NCBI GenBank assembly: GCA_029392475.1
Contig: CP113940.1
Coordinates: 1,240,001-1,304,000, forward strand
Direction of reading: 5' to 3'
From: Streptococcaceae bacterium ESL0687
Lineage (GTDB): Bacteria; Bacillota; Bacilli; Lactobacillales; Streptococcaceae
Length of the DNA stretch: 64,000 nucleotides
Part shown: piece after piece, positions 51,220 to 60,533 of the stretch
Position numbering within the stretch: the stretch's first letter is position 1
Layout of the letters: the number at the start of each line of letters is the position of its first letter
Translations under genes and position numbers: made by a program
Notes under the pieces: generated by a model
The model's database searches: none
Seen by the model: the letters and a program-made list of their open reading frames with translations, nothing else
Told to the model about the DNA's origin: nothing

Positions 51220-52089
51220 CCAATATTTATAAAGGGCATTTGCCAGACGGGCAAAATCCTCGATACTCAAGGCCTCTCCCCGAATACTTGGCTTGATATC
51301 AACCTCTTCAAGGGCCTTAGTTAGTTTTTCTTTGACCTCATCATCTTTTCCAAAGGATGCCAAAAGGTTGTTCCAAAGGGTCTTTCTGCGGTGTAAAAAG
51401 GCTAGTTTTGTCACCCTAAAGAAGAATGACTCATTGTCCACCTTCACAAGGGGCTCAGGACGGCGGACCATCTTAAGGATGGCACTGTCCACATTTGGAG
51501 CTGGAATGAAGACCGTACGCGGTACGATAAAGGCAACTGAAGCCTCCATGTAATATTGAACGGCGATACTTAGGCTTCCATAAGCCTTGGTATTAGGTTT
51601 TGCACTGATTCGATCCGCAACCTCTTTTTGCATCATAACGACAAATTCCGCAAATGGAATCTGGCTCTCAATCAGATGCATAAGGATTGGCGTTGTGATG
51701 TAATAAGGAAGATTTGCTACAACCTTGATTGGAAGATCTGGATTTTTGAAGTTCTTGATTTGACTTCTTAAATCAGCCTTTAGGATGTCTTCATTGACCA
51801 CTTGAACATTGTCATAAGGGCTCAACGTTTCCTTAAGGATTGGAATCAGGCGGTCGTCGATTTCAAAGGCCATAACTTCTGCTGCCTCACGGGCCAGAAA
51901 TTCAGTCAAGGCTCCGATACCAGGGCCGATTTCAATTACATTGACTTCACGACTAAGGTCGGCCGTTTCAGTGATCTTAGCTAAAATATTGGGGTCTGTT
52001 AAAAAGTTTTGCCCAAGACTTTTCTTGAAGGAAAAGCCGTGGCGCTCTAAGATTGCTCTTGTATTTTGATAGTCTGCGATATTACTCAT
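51214..52089 (-). CDS. rsmA: 16S rRNA dimethyladenosine transferase RsmA (KsgA)
   Basis: This enzyme dimethylates A1518/A1519 of 16S rRNA with SAM. It has 291 residues. [14 protein letters not shown] near 20-33, SAM motif [15 protein letters not shown] near 51-65, FEIDDRL near 76, and the catalytic [10 protein letters not shown] near 126-135. It overlaps rnmV by 8 bp and belongs to the conserved tatD-rnmV-rsmA operon. Confidence 0.97.
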   Translation of the reverse strand: MSNIADYQNTRAILERHGFSFKKSLGQNFLTDPNILAKITETADLSREVNVIEIGPGIGALTEFLAREAAEVMAFEIDDRLIPILKETLSPYDNVQVVNEDILKADLRSQIKNFKNPDLPIKVVANLPYYITTPILMHLIESQIPFAEFVVMMQKEVADRISAKPNTKAYGSLSIAVQYYMEASVAFIVPRTVFIPAPNVDSAILKMVRRPEPLVKVDNESFFFRVTKLAFLHRRKTLWNNLLASFGKDDEVKEKLTKALEEVDIKPSIRGEALSIEDFARLANALYKYWK

Positions 52090-52651
52090 TATATTCTTTC
52101 ATTACCTTTCTTACCTCTTCTTCGTCAATGGCAAAGAGGGCTAAACGTTTGGGCAGCTGCTTAGCGTTAGTATAGCCAATTCTCAGCTCTTCACCTAGAT
52201 ATTCCCGGCGGCTCTTGCCGTCATCACTCATGATAAGGCCCAGTTCCCGAAGAACAGCTTGCGGGATTTCCGGAAAATCCTCTCGGGCATTGTGGGCACC
52301 TGACAGGGCCATTTTTAAATCTTCAAAAGAGGCATGTTCCACTCCCAGAGACCGTCCTTTTGAATGAGATGAAGGTCTTGCCTCTTCTCTTCTTAAGAAG
52401 GCCTGCTTGACTGATGGCAAGGCCTGGACGATTCTCTTTCTGATTTTCTCACCTGAAAAGTCAGGGTCTGTAAAGACAATAACTCCACGGAGCTGGTCTA
52501 ATATTTCAATTTTTTCAAGATCTTCATCCGTTATGGCAGAGCCTCTGGTCTCATAGGTGTCGACCTCGAAAAACTGCTTCAGCCTCCTCGTGTCGTCCTT
52601 ACCTTCCACCACTACAACTTCAGAAATTTTGATTTTTTCTTCTGGCTTCAT
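52082..52651 (-). CDS. rnmV: Ribonuclease M5
   Basis: This Toprim-domain nuclease matures 5S rRNA in Firmicutes. It has 189 residues. The Toprim motifs are [16 protein letters not shown] (catalytic Glu near 16) and [15 protein letters not shown] (DxD near 60). The C-terminal half is the 5S recognition extension. It overlaps rsmA by 8 bp and follows tatD by 9 bp. Confidence 0.95.
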   Translation of the reverse strand: MKPEEKIKISEVVVVEGKDDTRRLKQFFEVDTYETRGSAITDEDLEKIEILDQLRGVIVFTDPDFSGEKIRKRIVQALPSVKQAFLRREEARPSSHSKGRSLGVEHASFEDLKMALSGAHNAREDFPEIPQAVLRELGLIMSDDGKSRREYLGEELRIGYTNAKQLPKRLALFAIDEEEVRKVMKEYNE

Positions 52652-52660
52652 AAAGCACTC

Positions 52661-53455
52661 CTAGAGTCCGATTTCTTGATCGGTCACAGGGCCCAAACCA
52701 AAAATACGGTGGGCATTTTCTGCCGTAGCACGCGCCACTTCCTCATAGGTTATTCCCCGCAACTCAGCAATTTTCTCCACAACCATCTTAGTATAGGCCG
52801 TGTGGTTTTGCTTACCCCTGTAAGGGACTGGGGCCAGATAGGGGGCGTCAGTTTCCACAAGGATTTTATCTAGCGGAAGTTTGGCTGTTGCCTCTTGAAG
52901 ATCAGTGGCCTTCTTAAAGGTTACTACTCCTGAAATAGAGATGTACATGCCAAGGTCAACAAATTTTTGGGCCTCTTCCAGAGTACCTGAAAAGCTATGC
53001 ATGATTCCACCGTGCGGACCGACGCCAGCGGACTCGATAATTCCATAGGTGTCATCCATGGCGTCCCTGGTATGGACGATAAAGGGTAGATTTACCTGTT
53101 TAGACAGTTCAATCTGCCTTCTGAAGACTGCTTCTTGTACTTCCTTTGGTGAGGTCATCCAGTGGTAGTCGAGACCAATTTCCCCCCAGCCGACAACTTT
53201 TTTATTATCCATCTTAGACAGGAGGTAGTCTTCCACCGCCTGGTCATAGTCTCCTGCCTCAGTCGGATGCCAGCCGATGATGCTGTAGATATTATCATAT
53301 TTTTTAGAAAGAGCCAGGCTTTCTTCAATGGTTGGTTTGTCAAAGCCAACAACAGCCATTTCAGTCACATCAAACTGACGGGCTAGTTCCAATTCCTCGT
53401 CCGTTTTCCCAAGGAAGTCTTCCACATTAAGGTGGGTATGGGTATCAAAAATCAT
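52661..53455 (-). CDS. tatD: TatD family metal-dependent DNase
   Basis: This TIM-barrel nuclease has 264 residues. Metal ligands are visible as FDTHTHLN (HxH near 5-7), GWGEIGLDYHW (Glu near 93), PFIVHTRDA (His near 129), MHSFSG (His near 154) and VETDAPYLAP (Asp near 206). First gene of tatD-rnmV-rsmA. TatD proteins are 3'-5' DNases linked to oxidative DNA damage. No promoter could be marked with confidence before it. Confidence 0.94.
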   Translation of the reverse strand: MIFDTHTHLNVEDFLGKTDEELELARQFDVTEMAVVGFDKPTIEESLALSKKYDNIYSIIGWHPTEAGDYDQAVEDYLLSKMDNKKVVGWGEIGLDYHWMTSPKEVQEAVFRRQIELSKQVNLPFIVHTRDAMDDTYGIIESAGVGPHGGIMHSFSGTLEEAQKFVDLGMYISISGVVTFKKATDLQEATAKLPLDKILVETDAPYLAPVPYRGKQNHTAYTKMVVEKIAELRGITYEEVARATAENAHRIFGLGPVTDQEIGL

Positions 53456-53515
53456 ATTCTCTCTCCTTGCCTGCCTTCACTTACCAGTAAAATTTATTCC
53501 ATTTTTCCAAATAAA

Positions 53516-53540
53516 AATGAAAGCACTAAGTACTTTCATT
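53516..53540 (-). terminator. spx terminator
   Basis: AATGAAAGCAC (53516-53526) pairs with GTACTTTCATT (53530-53540) with one wobble. TTTTTATTT follows on the minus strand. Confidence 0.7.
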
Positions 53541-53607
53541 AATTATAACATAATTGAGATGTAGGCATAGCCAGATAATCCAGCCATAGACTAAGAAATA
53601 ATGAATC

Positions 53608-54006
53608 CTAAATAACACTTCTTAAACGGGCATCTCTATTTTCAATAACTCTTACTGAGCGAGGAAGGAAGGTTCTAATCTCCTCCTCATTATATCCTAT
53701 ATTTAATTTTTTCGAGTCCATAATTATTGGACGTCGTAAAATTTGGGGATTCTCAGTAATAATTTTAACTACTTGACTAAATGTCAGCTCCTCAAAATCA
53801 ATATTCAACTGCTTGACGTATCTGTTGCGTGTAGAAATAACACCATCAATTCCATCCTCTGTCATTTCAAGAATCGTTTGAACTTCTTCTTTAGTTAAGG
53901 GATTACTTATGATGTTTCTTTCAACAAAAGCAATTTGATGTTTGGTAAACCAAGCTTTGGCCTTTTTACAACTTGTGCAAGATGGGGCAGTATAAACAGT
54001 AAGCAT
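53608..54006 (-). CDS. spx: Spx/MgsR family transcriptional regulator
   Basis: This is a 132-residue Spx-type ArsC-fold protein that contacts the alpha-CTD of RNA polymerase. The redox switch CTSC is at residues 10-13 (CxxC), followed by WFTKHQIAFVERNI. The RPII segment near 92, corresponding to the RNA-polymerase-contact region, is present. Spx is normally degraded by ClpXP. Lactococci have several Spx paralogues, and which one this is cannot be told. Promoter TTGCAA (54075-54070), 16 bp, TG-A-TATAAT (54053-54048). SD AAGGAG. Confidence 0.9.
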   Translation of the reverse strand: MLTVYTAPSCTSCKKAKAWFTKHQIAFVERNIISNPLTKEEVQTILEMTEDGIDGVISTRNRYVKQLNIDFEELTFSQVVKIITENPQILRRPIIMDSKKLNIGYNEEEIRTFLPRSVRVIENRDARLRSVI

Positions 54007-54047
54007 AAATCACACTCCTTTGTAAAGGGAACCACTATCATGTGATT

Positions 54048-54075
54048 ATTATATCATACGTTATTAATATTGCAA
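54048..54075 (-). promoter_or_regulatory. spx promoter
   Basis: TTGCAA (54075-54070), 16-bp spacer, TGA-TATAAT (TATAAT 54053-54048). A CodY-like sequence CCTTTTCAGAAATTT lies just upstream (54077-54091), with 3 mismatches. Confidence 0.75.
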
Positions 54076-54119
54076 GCCTTTTCAGAAATTTAATTTATCG
54101 AAAATATATTTAACTGTTA

Positions 54120-55265
54120 TTAATCTTCTATTTCAATTTCTCCAAGTTCCAAACCTAAATCTTCACTTTCAGCGGCCTTGGCTGGTTTATCCTTCTTAGA
54201 ATCTGCTACTGGCTTATCATCTTCTAGCATCCCAAACTTAATTCGAACTTCCCTATCAATCTCATCAAAGACCTCAGGGTGTTCCTTAAGATAAGCTTTG
54301 GCTTTTTCAGAACCTTGACCGATTCTCTCACCCTTATATGAATACCAAGCACCTGATTTGTTGACAATGTCCAAATCTGATGCGATTTTTAACAGCTCTC
54401 CAGTTTGTGAGATCCCCTCACCATACATGATTTCAACCTCAGCCACTTTGAAAGGTGGTGCAACCTTATTTTTAACAACCTTAATCTTGGTTTCCTTACC
54501 AACATTTTGATCTTTTTCATCCCCAGTACCCTTGATTTGTGTATTTCCACGAACGTCAAGACGGATTGATGAATAGAACTTAAGCGCACGTCCACCAGGA
54601 GTTGTTTCTGGGTTACCAAACATTACCCCAACTTTTTCACGCAGCTGGTTGATGAAGATAGCAATTGTCTTAGTCTTGTTGATACTGGCTGATAGCTTAC
54701 GCATGGCCTGACTCATCATCCGAGCCTGTAGACCCACGTGAGAATCTCCGATGTCGCCGTCAATTTCAGCGCGCGGTACAAGGGCTGCAACCGAGTCGAT
54801 AACAACCAGATCAATAGCACCACTGTCGATTAGTTTTCCAGCGATTTCAAGACCTTGTTCTCCACTATCAGGTTGTGATAAAAGGAGTTCGTCAATATTA
54901 ACACCTAGGGCTTGGGCATAGGCAGGATCAAGTGCGTGTTCGGCATCAATGAAGGCTGCAATCCCACCCTCTTTTTGAGCCTGAGCTACAGCGTGCAGGG
55001 CCACAGTTGTCTTACCAGATGATTCTGGCCCATAGATTTCAATAATTCTTCCTTTAGGGTAACCACCTGCACCAAGGGCAATATCAAGAGCCAGGCTTCC
55101 AGAACTCATAACTTGAACCTTCTGCTCAGCCTTGTCACCAAGACGCATAAGTGCTCCCTTACCGTAGTCTTTTTCAATTATTTTAAGGGCATCATTGAGG
55201 GCACGTTCCCTCTCGTCACCAAATTTCTTTGTAACTTCTTCTGTTTTTTTCTTAACTTTAGCCAA
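54120..55265 (-). CDS. recA: Recombinase RecA (TTG start)
   Basis: This is the strand-exchange ATPase and SOS co-protease, 381 residues. Walker [10 protein letters not shown] near 74, Walker [11 protein letters not shown] near 148, DNA-binding loop 2 and the conserved [28 protein letters not shown] near 215-243. The C-terminal acidic tail ([16 protein letters not shown]) is typical. TTG at 55265 is chosen: GGAG lies 6 nt before it and the product begins [15 protein letters not shown] like relatives. Extended -10 TGGTATAAT (55311-55303). No convincing terminator follows, so read-through towards spx is possible. Confidence 0.96.
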   Translation of the reverse strand: MAKVKKKTEEVTKKFGDERERALNDALKIIEKDYGKGALMRLGDKAEQKVQVMSSGSLALDIALGAGGYPKGRIIEIYGPESSGKTTVALHAVAQAQKEGGIAAFIDAEHALDPAYAQALGVNIDELLLSQPDSGEQGLEIAGKLIDSGAIDLVVIDSVAALVPRAEIDGDIGDSHVGLQARMMSQAMRKLSASINKTKTIAIFINQLREKVGVMFGNPETTPGGRALKFYSSIRLDVRGNTQIKGTGDEKDQNVGKETKIKVVKNKVAPPFKVAEVEIMYGEGISQTGELLKIASDLDIVNKSGAWYSYKGERIGQGSEKAKAYLKEHPEVFDEIDREVRIKFGMLEDDKPVADSKKDKPAKAAESEDLGLELGEIEIED

Positions 55266-55302
55266 TTTTTTCTCCAATCTTAAATTGTAACAAGGTAGGT
55301 CT

Positions 55303-55311
55303 ATTATACCA
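55303..55311 (-). promoter_or_regulatory. recA extended -10 promoter
   Basis: Minus-strand TGG-TATAAT, about 40 nt before the TTG start. Confidence 0.65.
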
Positions 55312-55513
55312 TTTTTAGGTCCATAGTTCATGTTAGACCACTTGGATAAAATACCCATCACTTCCCTTATTTACCCATTAGTTACCTATTCATACGAAAA
55401 AAATTAATTATTTTACCCTTAAAATTTTATTTATATTTTCAACTAAAATCTTAGTCTTTTTTTGGAAAAAGAACTATAATGGTCTCTATACATTTATTTA
55501 GTGGAGGAAACTT

Positions 55514-57511
55514 ATGCCCTTATTAGAACTTAAAGATATTAAAAAATCTTACTACCTGGGAAAGGAAGAATTCCCTGTATTAAAGGGTATTAATTTATCC
55601 TTTGAACGAGGAGAATTTGCAAGTATTCTCGGTGAATCTGGGGGTGGAAAATCAACCCTCATGAATATCATCGGAGGACTAGACAATAAATTTTCCGGCG
55701 AGGTGATTGTTAATAACGTCAACCAAAGATCAAAAACAGAAAAGGCCATGGATGAATACCGCAGAAGTACCATCGGTTTTATTTTCCAAAGTTTTAATCT
55801 CGTTAATTATTTGACTGTTTTAGACAATGTCCTTTTAAGCCTTAAAATGACTAGCCTTTCCCACCAGGAACAGGTGAAAAAAGCTGAAGACTTATTAAGA
55901 CAAGTGGGTCTCTTTGACCATCGAAAAAAGAAACCCAATCAGTTATCTGGTGGACAAAAGCAAAGGGTAGCCATCGCCCGAGCCCTCGCTAATAGCCCTG
56001 AAATTATTATCGCTGATGAGCCGACAGGTGCCCTAGACAGTCAAAATACAAGAGATGTTCTTCGGATCTTAAGAGAAATTGCTGAAAGTGGTACAACCGT
56101 TGTTGTCGTAACCCATTCGCAAGAGGTTGCTGACTACGGAACAAGAATTATTAGGCTTGCTGATGGGCGAATTGTTGATGATGAAAAGTTAAGGGATCCT
56201 TATCAGGTTGTAGAAAAACCTAAAAACTTCAAAGCCAAGGCCTTAAGTTTTGCAAGTTCCCTTGGAATGTCTTGGAAGCATTTCAAATATAACTGGAAGC
56301 AAAACCTTCTAATTTCAATTGGTACAGGGATTGGACTTTTTGCCGTTATGCTCTTTTTAGGACTTGGAAACGGAATTAGCAAGTTTGCCGAAAAGCAGGT
56401 ATCTGAGCAACTCAATCCCAACCATCCAACTATTATGAGGAGGGTCTCAAAGGATGATAAAACTCCTAATGAATTAGCCCTACAAGAAAGCAGCCAGGCC
56501 GTCTTAACAGGAGATTCAAAAGTTTTATTTGATGATGCCTTAATTGCAAAACTTAAAAGTGTTAACCATGTCACAGCAGTTGAGGAAACTTACAGTATTC
56601 CTCTAGTCGTTCCTGGTAAAATCACCCTCAATGACCAATCTGAAAACTTCCAAACAGTAGTAAGTTGGGGAAGTAACCAGCAGGAAGCTTCAGTCAAAGA
56701 AGGACACATTCCAGGCGACAACGAAGTCCTTATAAGTAAACAAACTGCTATGAAATTTAATCCCGATGATTATAGTTCAATCGTTGGTAAAGAGGTCAAA
56801 GTTAACTATTCTACCCTTTCAAGTGACGGAACAAAAGCTGTTACCATTGAAAAAAATTACACTGTATCTGGTATAGTTGATTCTCTTACAAGTTCAAATA
56901 TGGCTATCTTTAGCTATAAGGGACTTAAAGAGTCTCTAGAAGCTGCTGGAGCACAAACTAAGTCAAGTATTGTATCAGTTGATATTGACGATTCTAAAAA
57001 TGTAGACCAAGTCCTATCTGATATTCAAAATATCAAGGTTGACGGTAAAAAAGCCTTCGTTACCCTGGGAACTGGTGACATTCTCAAAACAATTAATGGT
57101 TACCTAGATATCATTAAATATGTTCTTGCAGCTATTGCTGGAATCTCATTAATCGTTTCAATCTTTATGATTGTCGTGACAACTTACATGTCAGTTACAG
57201 AAAGAACCAAAGAGATTGGTATCCTTCGTGCCATGGGAGCCCGTAAGAAAGACATTCGCCGCCTCTTTACTGGAGAAAGCCTTATGTTAGGTCTTCTGGC
57301 AGCAATCATAGCAATTGCTGGAGCCCTACTAGGAGAATTTGGTCTTAATAAGGCCCTTTACGATTTAGCCAAATTTGACTTAGTTCAGGTTACAAGTAGC
57401 GATATAATCTTTGCTATACTTGTGGGTATTGTAATTGCCCTTCTATCAAGCATTGCACCATCAAGTCGTGCAAGTAAAATGAATACAATTGAAGCTCTTT
57501 CAGTTGATTAA
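55514..57511 (+). CDS. MacB-type ABC transporter, fused ATPase and permease
   Basis: This single 665-residue chain has an N-terminal ABC domain (Walker A GESGGGKST near 40, signature LSGGQKQR near 147, Walker B IIIADEPTGALD near 168) and a C-terminal FtsX-like permease. Helix near 266 (NLLISIGTGIGLFAVMLFLGL), a large extracellular domain (about 290-530), then three helices near 535-560, 592-612 and 630-655. The FtsX motif TERTKEIGILRAMGARKKDIR is near 560. Fusions of this kind act in bacteriocin/antibiotic resistance or envelope export. The substrate is unknown and there is no partner adaptor gene nearby. SD GGAGG. Confidence 0.88.
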   Translation: MPLLELKDIKKSYYLGKEEFPVLKGINLSFERGEFASILGESGGGKSTLMNIIGGLDNKFSGEVIVNNVNQRSKTEKAMDEYRRSTIGFIFQSFNLVNYLTVLDNVLLSLKMTSLSHQEQVKKAEDLLRQVGLFDHRKKKPNQLSGGQKQRVAIARALANSPEIIIADEPTGALDSQNTRDVLRILREIAESGTTVVVVTHSQEVADYGTRIIRLADGRIVDDEKLRDPYQVVEKPKNFKAKALSFASSLGMSWKHFKYNWKQNLLISIGTGIGLFAVMLFLGLGNGISKFAEKQVSEQLNPNHPTIMRRVSKDDKTPNELALQESSQAVLTGDSKVLFDDALIAKLKSVNHVTAVEETYSIPLVVPGKITLNDQSENFQTVVSWGSNQQEASVKEGHIPGDNEVLISKQTAMKFNPDDYSSIVGKEVKVNYSTLSSDGTKAVTIEKNYTVSGIVDSLTSSNMAIFSYKGLKESLEAAGAQTKSSIVSVDIDDSKNVDQVLSDIQNIKVDGKKAFVTLGTGDILKTINGYLDIIKYVLAAIAGISLIVSIFMIVVTTYMSVTERTKEIGILRAMGARKKDIRRLFTGESLMLGLLAAIIAIAGALLGEFGLNKALYDLAKFDLVQVTSSDIIFAILVGIVIALLSSIAPSSRASKMNTIEALSVD

Positions 57512-57512
57512 T

Positions 57513-57539
57513 AAAAAGCATGCCCAGGCATGCTTTTTT
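57513..57539 (+). terminator. Terminator of the MacB-type gene
   Basis: AAAAAGCATGC (57513-57523) pairs with GCATGCTTTTT (57528-57538), then T. Confidence 0.9.
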
Positions 57540-57557
57540 CTTATGGATTAAAACAAA

Positions 57558-57585
57558 AAAAGAAGCAGAATAATCTGCTTCTTTT
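57558..57585 (-). terminator. rpsD terminator
   Basis: A 12-bp stem, AAAAGAAGCAGA (57558-57569) with TCTGCTTCTTTT (57574-57585), followed by T-rich sequence on the minus strand. Confidence 0.9.
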
Positions 57586-57598
57586 GACCAGGTAAATC

Positions 57599-58210
57599 TT
57601 AAAGTTGTTTGTTGTAGAATTCTACGACAAGAGCTTCGTTGATTTCTGGGTTGATCTCATCACGTTCTGGAAGACGCTCAAGAGTACCAGTAAGTTTGTC
57701 AGCATCGAATGATACGAATGCTGGACGTCCAAGAGTAGCTTCAACAGCTTCAAGGATAGCTGGAACTTTTTGAGATTTTTCACGAACGCTGATTACATCA
57801 CCAACTTGTACGCGGTATGATGGGATATCAACGCGGCTTCCGTTAACAAGGATGTGTCCGTGGTTAACGAATTGACGTGCTTGACGACGAGTAGTAGCAA
57901 GACCTAAACGGTAAACTACGTTGTCAAGACGTTGCTCAAGAAGAACCATGAAGTTGAAACCAAGAGTTCCTTCTTTGATTTTGCTTGCTTGTACGAATAG
58001 GTTACGGAATTGACGTTCAGTTACTCCGTAAGAGAAACGAAGTTTTTGTTTCTCAGCAAGTTGTAAACCGTATTCAGATAATTTGCTACGGTTGTTTGGT
58101 CCGTGTTGTCCTGGTACGTAGTTACGACGTGCGATTTCTTTACCAGTTCCAGAAAGTGATACACCTAAACGGCGTGAAAGTTTCCAAGATGGTCCTGTAT
58201 AACGTGACAT
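57599..58210 (-). CDS. rpsD: 30S ribosomal protein S4
   Basis: This primary 16S-binding protein of 203 residues is also known to repress its own translation in several bacteria. [25 protein letters not shown] start, GQHGPNNR near 45, and the S4 RNA-binding domain [31 protein letters not shown] near 92-122. The zinc-free form. The ATG at 58210 with SD GGAGG is chosen. A longer in-frame reading would pass through the structured leader (58260-58345). Single gene with its own terminator. Confidence 0.97.
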   Translation of the reverse strand: MSRYTGPSWKLSRRLGVSLSGTGKEIARRNYVPGQHGPNNRSKLSEYGLQLAEKQKLRFSYGVTERQFRNLFVQASKIKEGTLGFNFMVLLEQRLDNVVYRLGLATTRRQARQFVNHGHILVNGSRVDIPSYRVQVGDVISVREKSQKVPAILEAVEATLGRPAFVSFDADKLTGTLERLPERDEINPEINEALVVEFYNKQL

Positions 58211-58259
58211 GTATGTCATCCTCCAAAATATTATTTTTTGAAGAAACAATGTTTTGAAT

Positions 58260-58345
58260 AATTCCAGGTCCGTGCACTGCATCTTCACCTTTACAGCTTT
58301 GGCTACTTTAACTAACCAGATGCATTGTTGACGGGGTCCTTAACT
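58260..58345 (-). promoter_or_regulatory. Structured rpsD leader, probable S4 autoregulatory RNA
   Basis: On the minus strand CCGT (58334-58331) pairs with ACGG (58273-58270), enclosing TGCATC (58324-58319) pairing with GATGCA (58283-58278) and a 30-nt loop region with AAAGTAGCCAAAGC. It fills the leader before the S4 SD, so S4 feedback control is likely, though the fold was judged by eye only. Confidence 0.6.
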
Positions 58346-58384
58346 ATTCTGCTGCACTATTTCAACTTTACTAGTTTATCAAGA

Positions 58385-58696
58385 TTATTCTTCTGTGTCA
58401 ATATTAACTTCATCAATTTCAACCACTTCGACAACTTCTTCCTGATCAGCGTAGTGGATAAGAATATTTTCAGTTAAAATATCAGAGTAGCTGTAGCTAG
58501 CTCTTTCCTTAGGACGAGAGTCTTGATCGTAAACAACAATAAAAAGTGAATCGTAAACTTCAGAAAGGGTACCTTCCCTACGGTTTTCACGCTTACGACC
58601 GTACTGGCTTGTAATACCAACTACCTGTCCTTCGTGATTTTTTACGTCTTCCTTAATTTTTTTCATTTTTTCAACATCTTCGAATGCTTGTGACAT
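58385..58696 (-). CDS. veg: Veg family protein
   Basis: This small cytoplasmic protein of 103 residues carries the Veg signature VKNHEGQVVGITSQYGRKRENRREGTLSEVYDSLFIVVYD (about 18-57) of the DUF1021 family. In Bacillus, Veg stimulates biofilm gene expression by interfering with SinR. Here its role is unknown. The C-terminal 20 residues are very acidic. It lies 20 bp after dnaB, and the rpsD leader follows. Confidence 0.9.
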   Translation of the reverse strand: MSQAFEDVEKMKKIKEDVKNHEGQVVGITSQYGRKRENRREGTLSEVYDSLFIVVYDQDSRPKERASYSYSDILTENILIHYADQEEVVEVVEIDEVNIDTEE

Positions 58697-58716
58697 AATA
58701 TCCTACTTTCTAGTAA

Positions 58717-60075
58717 TTAAAATTCTTCCATATTCGAAAGATTGACAAATTTATTATATTCCTTAATGAAGGCAAGTTTTACTGTTCCTCGCGCTCCACT
58801 ACGGTTTTTTTCAATAATAACCTCAACTGTGTTATCCTCTTCAAGGGATTCAGACTCCTCACCTTCTCTAGCGTAATAGTCTTCCCGGTATAAAAAGGCC
58901 ACAATATCCGCATCCTGCTCGATAGATCCAGATTCCCTAATATCAGATAAAACTGGTCTTTTATCCTGCCTCTGCTCCACCCCACGGGATAGCTGACTTA
59001 GGGCAATCACAGGAACCTTTAATTCCTTGGCTAAAATTTTAAGCTGTCTTGAAATTTCTGAAACTTCCTGTTGACGGTTCTCCCGGCCTGTCCCTGAAAT
59101 CAACTGCAAGTAGTCGATTAGGATAAGACCAAGATTACCTGTTTCCTGGGCAAGTTTCCGGGCACGGGCTCTGATTTCTGTAATCTTAATTCCCGGCGTA
59201 TCATCAATGTAAATCCCTGAGTTTGAAAGAGTGCCTGCTGCTATAGTCAGACTATTCCAATCATCCCGGGATAGGTTACCTGTCCGAAGATTATAAGATT
59301 CAATCCTACCTTCTGCAGCAAGCATCCTTTTGACCAAACTTTCAGCCCCCATCTCTAAAGAAAAGATGGCAACTGATTTATCAAGCTTTGTTCCTATATT
59401 TTGTGCAATATTAAGGGCAAAGGCCGTCTTACCGACAGCAGGACGAGCTGCAAGGATTATTAATTCCTCTTCATGAAGTCCAGTAGTTAAGTCATCAAGG
59501 GCCGGGTATCCTGTTGCTAGACCAGTAATTCGGTTGTCTTGCTGGCTAAGTCTATCGATTTCTTCAAAGCTATCATTAACAAGATCAGAGATTCTTTTAA
59601 AGCCAGAACGGTTTTTATTCTCAGCCACATCCATCAGCTTGTTTTCAGCTTCATTTAAAATATCATAAGGATCTTCTTCCTGGGCATAGGCTTTCTCTAC
59701 ACTCTGGGTTAAATTGCTAATTAAATTTCTTAGAAGGGACTTCTCCGCAACGATTTTAGCATAGTAGGCTGCATTGGCACTGGTTGGAACAGCACTTGCA
59801 AGTTCAGCAATGTAGGAAACACCGCCGATATTTTCAAGCTCTCCATCTTTTTCTAAGGCATTCCGAACTGTTAGGACATCAATCGGTTCCTTCTCATCAG
59901 AAAGCTTGATCATATTTCGAAAAATTGTCCTGTGGGCCACCTTGTAAAAGTCTGCCAAATCCAGATATTCACGGACTTCAATCAAGCGATCAGCATCCAA
60001 AAATATCGCCCCTAGAACAGCCTGCTCAGCTTCTAAATCTTGAGGAGGAACCTTCATAATATCCTGATCAGGCAT
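58717..60075 (-). CDS. dnaB: Replicative DNA helicase DnaB
   Basis: This hexameric fork helicase of 452 residues has an N-terminal DnaB domain (about 10-110, PPQDLEAEQAVLGAIFLD), a linker, and a RecA-like C-terminal domain with Walker A AARPAVGKTAFALN near 208, Walker B LGLILIDYLQLI near 316, and SQLSRGVEQR. No intein is present. It overlaps rplI by one base. The operon gdpP-rplI-dnaB is usual in Firmicutes. SD GGAG. Confidence 0.97.
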   Translation of the reverse strand: MPDQDIMKVPPQDLEAEQAVLGAIFLDADRLIEVREYLDLADFYKVAHRTIFRNMIKLSDEKEPIDVLTVRNALEKDGELENIGGVSYIAELASAVPTSANAAYYAKIVAEKSLLRNLISNLTQSVEKAYAQEEDPYDILNEAENKLMDVAENKNRSGFKRISDLVNDSFEEIDRLSQQDNRITGLATGYPALDDLTTGLHEEELIILAARPAVGKTAFALNIAQNIGTKLDKSVAIFSLEMGAESLVKRMLAAEGRIESYNLRTGNLSRDDWNSLTIAAGTLSNSGIYIDDTPGIKITEIRARARKLAQETGNLGLILIDYLQLISGTGRENRQQEVSEISRQLKILAKELKVPVIALSQLSRGVEQRQDKRPVLSDIRESGSIEQDADIVAFLYREDYYAREGEESESLEEDNTVEVIIEKNRSGARGTVKLAFIKEYNKFVNLSNMEEF

Positions 60076-60527
60076 TATGCTTCTCCAACGTGAACTCTAA
60101 TTGTAGCTGTAACATCCCTGTGCAGTTTAACAGGTACCTTAGTCACCCCTAGACTTTTAATAGGATTTTCAAGCTGAATCTTGTGTTTATCTAATTTGAC
60201 CTGATATTGGTCACTTAGGGCACTTGCAATTTTTTTAGAGTTGATAGCTCCAAATAATCTTCCGTCTTTACCAACTTTTTCAGTCAGCTCAACCATTGTT
60301 CCCTCTTCTTCAAGGAGCTCTTTTAATTTTTTAGCCTCTGCTAAAATTTCTGCCTCCTGTTTATCTTGGGCCTTCTTTTGTCCCTTTAATTCACTAATGG
60401 CCGCATTTGTTGCTTCCTTGGCTAGATTTTTTTTGATTAAGAAATTTTGAGCGTATCCAGAAGGAACCTCTTTAATTTCTCCCTTTTTTCCCTTACCTTT
60501 TACATCTGCTAAAAATATAACTTTCAT
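60075..60527 (-). CDS. rplI: 50S ribosomal protein L9
   Basis: This 150-residue ribosomal protein is shaped as two small domains joined by a long helix. The signature is [33 protein letters not shown]. The central helix is [29 protein letters not shown]. The C-terminal rRNA-binding domain starts near 80. It is between gdpP (6-bp gap) and dnaB (one-base overlap). Confidence 0.98.
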   Translation of the reverse strand: MKVIFLADVKGKGKKGEIKEVPSGYAQNFLIKKNLAKEATNAAISELKGQKKAQDKQEAEILAEAKKLKELLEEEGTMVELTEKVGKDGRLFGAINSKKIASALSDQYQVKLDKHKIQLENPIKSLGVTKVPVKLHRDVTATIRVHVGEA

Positions 60528-60533
60528 TTTTTA

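Noticed and set aside
54077-54091. CodY-like box upstream of spx
   Set aside because: It has three mismatches and is outside the promoter core. AT-rich sequence gives such matches often.
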